Origin: Alphaproteobacteria bacterium
GTDB taxonomy: Bacteria; Pseudomonadota; Alphaproteobacteria; Micavibrionales; Micavibrionaceae
Assembly: GCA_020442475.1 (NCBI GenBank)
Contig: JAGRKA010000008.1
Span: 1-60,550 of the forward strand
Reading direction: 5' to 3'
DNA length: 60,550 bases
The notes below the pieces were generated by a model. That model was not told the origin of the DNA and did no database searches. It saw nothing but the letters and a program-made list of their open reading frames with translations. A program made the translations under genes and the position numbers. Below are positions 57,713 to 60,550 of this stretch, one piece after another. Numbering within the stretch: position 1 is the first letter of the stretch; each line of letters starts with the position of its first letter.

Positions 57713-60550
57713 TTAATCTGTGCTCTGTTCAGGAAGTTTCAGTTTCCATTGCATATATACAACGTATAAAACCGGAATAAGGATCAGCGTTAAAATCATT
57801 GTTGAGACCATCCCGCCGACCATCGGCAAGGCGATGCGCCGCATGACGTCCGAACCCGGCCCTTCGGTTAGGAAAATCGGGATCAGGCCGAGAATGATGG
57901 TGCTGACGGTCATAAGCTTAGGGCGTAATCTTTGAAGCGCACCGCGCCGGACGTTGTTTAGCAGTTTTTCAAATGTATCCGGCCAGTACTCTCGCATTTC
58001 ATGGTCGATATAGATTAGCATGACGATCGCTGTTTCCACGGCAATACCGGCCAGAGCGATAAAGCCGACAGCCACGGCTACAGACATGTTGTACCCGGCC
58101 AGCCACAGCCACCATACACCGCCGGTCACGCCAAACGGTACAGAAAGCATAATCAATAACGTCCTGTCCCAGCGGCCAAAATGCAGGTAAAGCAGCATCA
58201 GGATGATCAGAAGGGTCGCTGGAATGGCGATTTTCAGGCGTTCATTTACCTCCCGCATCTGTTCAAACTGCCCGGAGAGTTTAAGCGTATAGCCTTGCGG
58301 CAGGTCTAGTGTTTTCAACTTTTCGCGTAAATCGGCAATGTAGGAACCGAGGTCGCGGCCTTCGATATCGGCGAATACCCAGCCGTTAAGCCGCGCATCT
58401 TCGGATTTAATCATCGACGGCCCTTCGGCAATACGAATTTCAGCTAAATCAACCAGTGGAATTTGAGCACCCTGCGGTGTGGGAACAAGAATATTATCCA
58501 GATCTGAAATATGCTCGCGGAATGGCCGGTCATAGCGCAGCATGATCGGGTAACGTTCCCGGCCTTCCACAGCTTCGTCAAGTTGTATACCGCCCAGAGC
58601 TGTTTGAATGATACGCTGAACCATGCTCAGCGATATGCCATAGCGGGCGATTTCCCGGCGGTCGGGGACAATTTCGATATACTTTCCGCCGACAACCCGG
58701 TCGGCAATGGCGCTGCGTGTGCCCGGTACTTCCTTAGCCAGTTCTTCGACCTCCTTGGCAATTTTATCGATCATATTTAAATCCGATCCGGCGACCTTGA
58801 TTCCGACCGGTGTACGGATTCCGGTTGTCAGCATATCAAGGCGTATTTTAATCGGATAGCCCCAGCTATCCATTAATCCGAGCAAACCGACCCGGCTGTT
58901 CAAATCCGTGATCAGTTTTTGCGGCGTCATCCCTTTGCGCCATTCGGATCGAGGCTTGAGCTCAATCCATGTTTCGATCATGGATAAGGGGGCTGGATCG
59001 GTGGCCGAGTTGGAGCGGCCTGCCTTACCGAAGGTGTGCTTCACTTCCGGTACTGTCATAATCTGACGGTTCGTGATTTGCAAAATCTCGCGTGCTTTGG
59101 CTGTTGAAACACCGGGTAGAGTCATCGGCATATAAAGCAGTCCGCCCTCATATAGGGGCGGCATAAATTCGCTCCCTAAGCGGGAGGCTGGAAATGCCGT
59201 AGCCGTTAGCGCTGCAAGAGCCAGAATTATTGTGGCTTTGCGCCATTTTAAAGCGGTATTGAGAAATGGCCTGTACAGTGCGATAAAGAAGCGGTTGACC
59301 GGATTTTCGTCTTCACGCCGGATTTTTCCCCGGACCAGCCAGAGCATCAGGACCGGTACCACTGTCACGGACAAAAAGGCGGCTGCGGCCATCGCATAGG
59401 TTTTGGTGAAAGCCAGTGGCGTAAAGAGTCGTGCCGACTGTCCGGTCAGGGCAAAAACAGGCAAGAACGAAACGGTAATAATCAACAGCGAGAAAAACAG
59501 ACCCGGCCCGACTTCTTTAGCGGCCTGCATCAATGCTTTTTGCCTGTCTTCCTTACCGGCGTCAGGCTTCATGCTGGAGAGCTTTCGGTGAGCGTTCTCA
59601 ACCATGACAATGGACGCATCAACCATCGCGCCGATGGCAATAGCAATCCCGCCAAGTGACATGATGTTCGCCGTAATGCCCTGTGCATTCATTACGATGA
59701 AGGCGGCCAGAATGCCGAGTGGGATCGTAATAATCGCGACCAGAGCGCTCCGGACATGCAGCAGAAACAGAAATGTTATCAAGGCCACCATCAGGCTTTC
59801 TTCGATCAGTTTGTGCTTGAGATAATTGACTGAGCCTTCGATGAGTTCGCTGCGGTCATAGACGGCTTTGATCTCAACACCCGGCGGCAGGCCTTGTCTG
59901 ACGTTTTCCAGACGTTCTTTGACAGCGTGGATGACATCCAGCGCGTTGGCGCCGGGGCGCATGACCACGATCCCACCGACCGCTTCGCCAACACCGTTCA
60001 GCTCTGTAATGCCGCGCCGCATAGCCGGCCCTTCCATTACACGGGCGACATCGCCTACTGTGACGGGTGTGCCATCTACACTTTTTAAAACAATTTGCCG
60101 TAAATCTTCCGGATTTGTCACATAGCCGAAGGAGCGGATCAGATACTCCGTTTCTGCCATTTCCAGAGTCCGGCCTCCTGTTTCCTGATTGGCGCTCCGT
60201 ACGGCTTCAACGAGCATTTGTAATGGGACGCTGTAGGCGCGCAGCTTATTGGGATCGACGAGAACCTGATATTCCTTCACGAATCCGCCGACGCTAGCGA
60301 TTTCGGCCACGCCGTCAATCGTGGCCAGTTCGAAGCGCACGAACCAGTCCTGTAAACTCCGTAATTCGGCCAGATCATGCTGTCCGGTACGGTCATACAG
60401 CGCATATTGAAATATCCAGCTCACACCCGTTGCGTCCGGCCCTAATTGGGGCTCGGCACCCTCGGGAAGCATGCCGCGTACCTGTGAGAGATACTCAAGC
60501 GTGCGGCTGCGCGCCCAGTACATATCTACGCCGTCTTCGAAGATGATATA
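57713..60550 (-). CDS. CusA/CzcA-type heavy-metal RND efflux pump, 5' end outside window
   Basis: 945 residues visible; the frame runs off the window end through YIIFEDGVDMYWARSR, so about 100 N-terminal residues are missing. It pumps metal ions from periplasm/cytoplasm to outside as a trimer with a membrane-fusion protein and outer-membrane channel. The proton-relay acidic residue is in GIAIAIGAMVDASIVMVENAH; RLDMLTTGIRTPVGIKV carries a Met at the position typical of Cu(I)/Ag(I) CusA pumps, and EFMPPLYEGGLLYMPMTLPG is a family signature. The partner genes are presumably upstream of the window end. Cu/Ag specificity is inferred from the Met motif. Confidence 0.93.
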   Translation of the reverse strand, partial: YIIFEDGVDMYWARSRTLEYLSQVRGMLPEGAEPQLGPDATGVSWIFQYALYDRTGQHDLAELRSLQDWFVRFELATIDGVAEIASVGGFVKEYQVLVDPNKLRAYSVPLQMLVEAVRSANQETGGRTLEMAETEYLIRSFGYVTNPEDLRQIVLKSVDGTPVTVGDVARVMEGPAMRRGITELNGVGEAVGGIVVMRPGANALDVIHAVKERLENVRQGLPPGVEIKAVYDRSELIEGSVNYLKHKLIEESLMVALITFLFLLHVRSALVAIITIPLGILAAFIVMNAQGITANIMSLGGIAIAIGAMVDASIVMVENAHRKLSSMKPDAGKEDRQKALMQAAKEVGPGLFFSLLIITVSFLPVFALTGQSARLFTPLAFTKTYAMAAAAFLSVTVVPVLMLWLVRGKIRREDENPVNRFFIALYRPFLNTALKWRKATIILALAALTATAFPASRLGSEFMPPLYEGGLLYMPMTLPGVSTAKAREILQITNRQIMTVPEVKHTFGKAGRSNSATDPAPLSMIETWIELKPRSEWRKGMTPQKLITDLNSRVGLLGLMDSWGYPIKIRLDMLTTGIRTPVGIKVAGSDLNMIDKIAKEVEELAKEVPGTRSAIADRVVGGKYIEIVPDRREIARYGISLSMVQRIIQTALGGIQLDEAVEGRERYPIMLRYDRPFREHISDLDNILVPTPQGAQIPLVDLAEIRIAEGPSMIKSEDARLNGWVFADIEGRDLGSYIADLREKLKTLDLPQGYTLKLSGQFEQMREVNERLKIAIPATLLIILMLLYLHFGRWDRTLLIMLSVPFGVTGGVWWLWLAGYNMSVAVAVGFIALAGIAVETAIVMLIYIDHEMREYWPDTFEKLLNNVRRGALQRLRPKLMTVSTIILGLIPIFLTEGPGSDVMRRIALPMVGGMVSTMILTLILIPVLYVVYMQWKLKLPEQSTD

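Overview
The window is a chromosomal segment of an alphaproteobacterium of moderate GC content. The class call rests on marker genes: an FzlA-type glutathione-transferase-like protein, HdaA, HisZ next to PurA, a TIGR02300 (FYDLN acid) protein, a DUF2066/PerM/HdaA run beside purMN, a tiny aa3-oxidase subunit IV-like gene, and an RNase E with a long acidic insert in its S1 domain. I cannot place it at genus level. Most genes are housekeeping, with no prophage, plasmid, CRISPR or full insertion sequence.

Layout. 1-3.7 kb: the 3' part of a very large beta-helix surface protein. 3.8-7.9 kb: a fatty-acid beta-oxidation operon (thiolase, unknown helical protein, acyl-CoA dehydrogenase). 8-16 kb: FYDLN protein, PrmA, two unknown proteins, GlmU, DUF3108, a FemAB-like transferase, DapD. 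16-25 kb: SDR, FzlA-like, cytochrome b561-YceI fusion with a separate YceI, UppP, RsmD, RluB, TadA, and a tail-anchored pseudokinase with a small membrane partner. 25-31 kb: PurA, HisZ, ThiD, GlmM. 31-36 kb: two GT4 glycosyltransferases, a patatin, an AMIN/amidase. 36-45.8 kb: RNase E, a probably leaderless winged-helix regulator with a 54-aa ORF, Ndk, a large membrane hybrid kinase, a 47-aa COX IV-like gene, PurN, PurM. 45.8-52.8 kb: DUF2066, PerM, HdaA, GAPDH, a soluble double-receiver hybrid kinase, a small anchored protein. 53-60.5 kb: a W-M repeat microprotein, Asd, truncated haemoglobin, class I aldolase, a membrane-anchored EndoU-like protein, a P-loop (zeta-like) protein with a near-consensus promoter, a CAT-anticodon tRNA, and a CusA-type RND pump cut by the window end.

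Functional themes. GlmM, GlmU, UppP, FemAB-like, the amidase, Asd and DapD all serve the peptidoglycan/lysine supply, with FzlA linking to FtsZ. PurA, PurM, PurN, Ndk and HisZ are nucleotide/histidine metabolism. RsmD, PrmA, RluB, TadA and RNase E are RNA and ribosome maturation. Most genes sit in short minus-strand operons with overlapping or tightly spaced ends.

Most worth a second look: three short inverted-repeat elements that sit flush with coding boundaries and appear to supply the stop codons of purA and perM and overlap the starts of glmM and hdaA; the tail-anchored pseudokinase; the palindrome-controlled leaderless regulator plus microprotein; and the EndoU-like/P-loop kinase neighbours.
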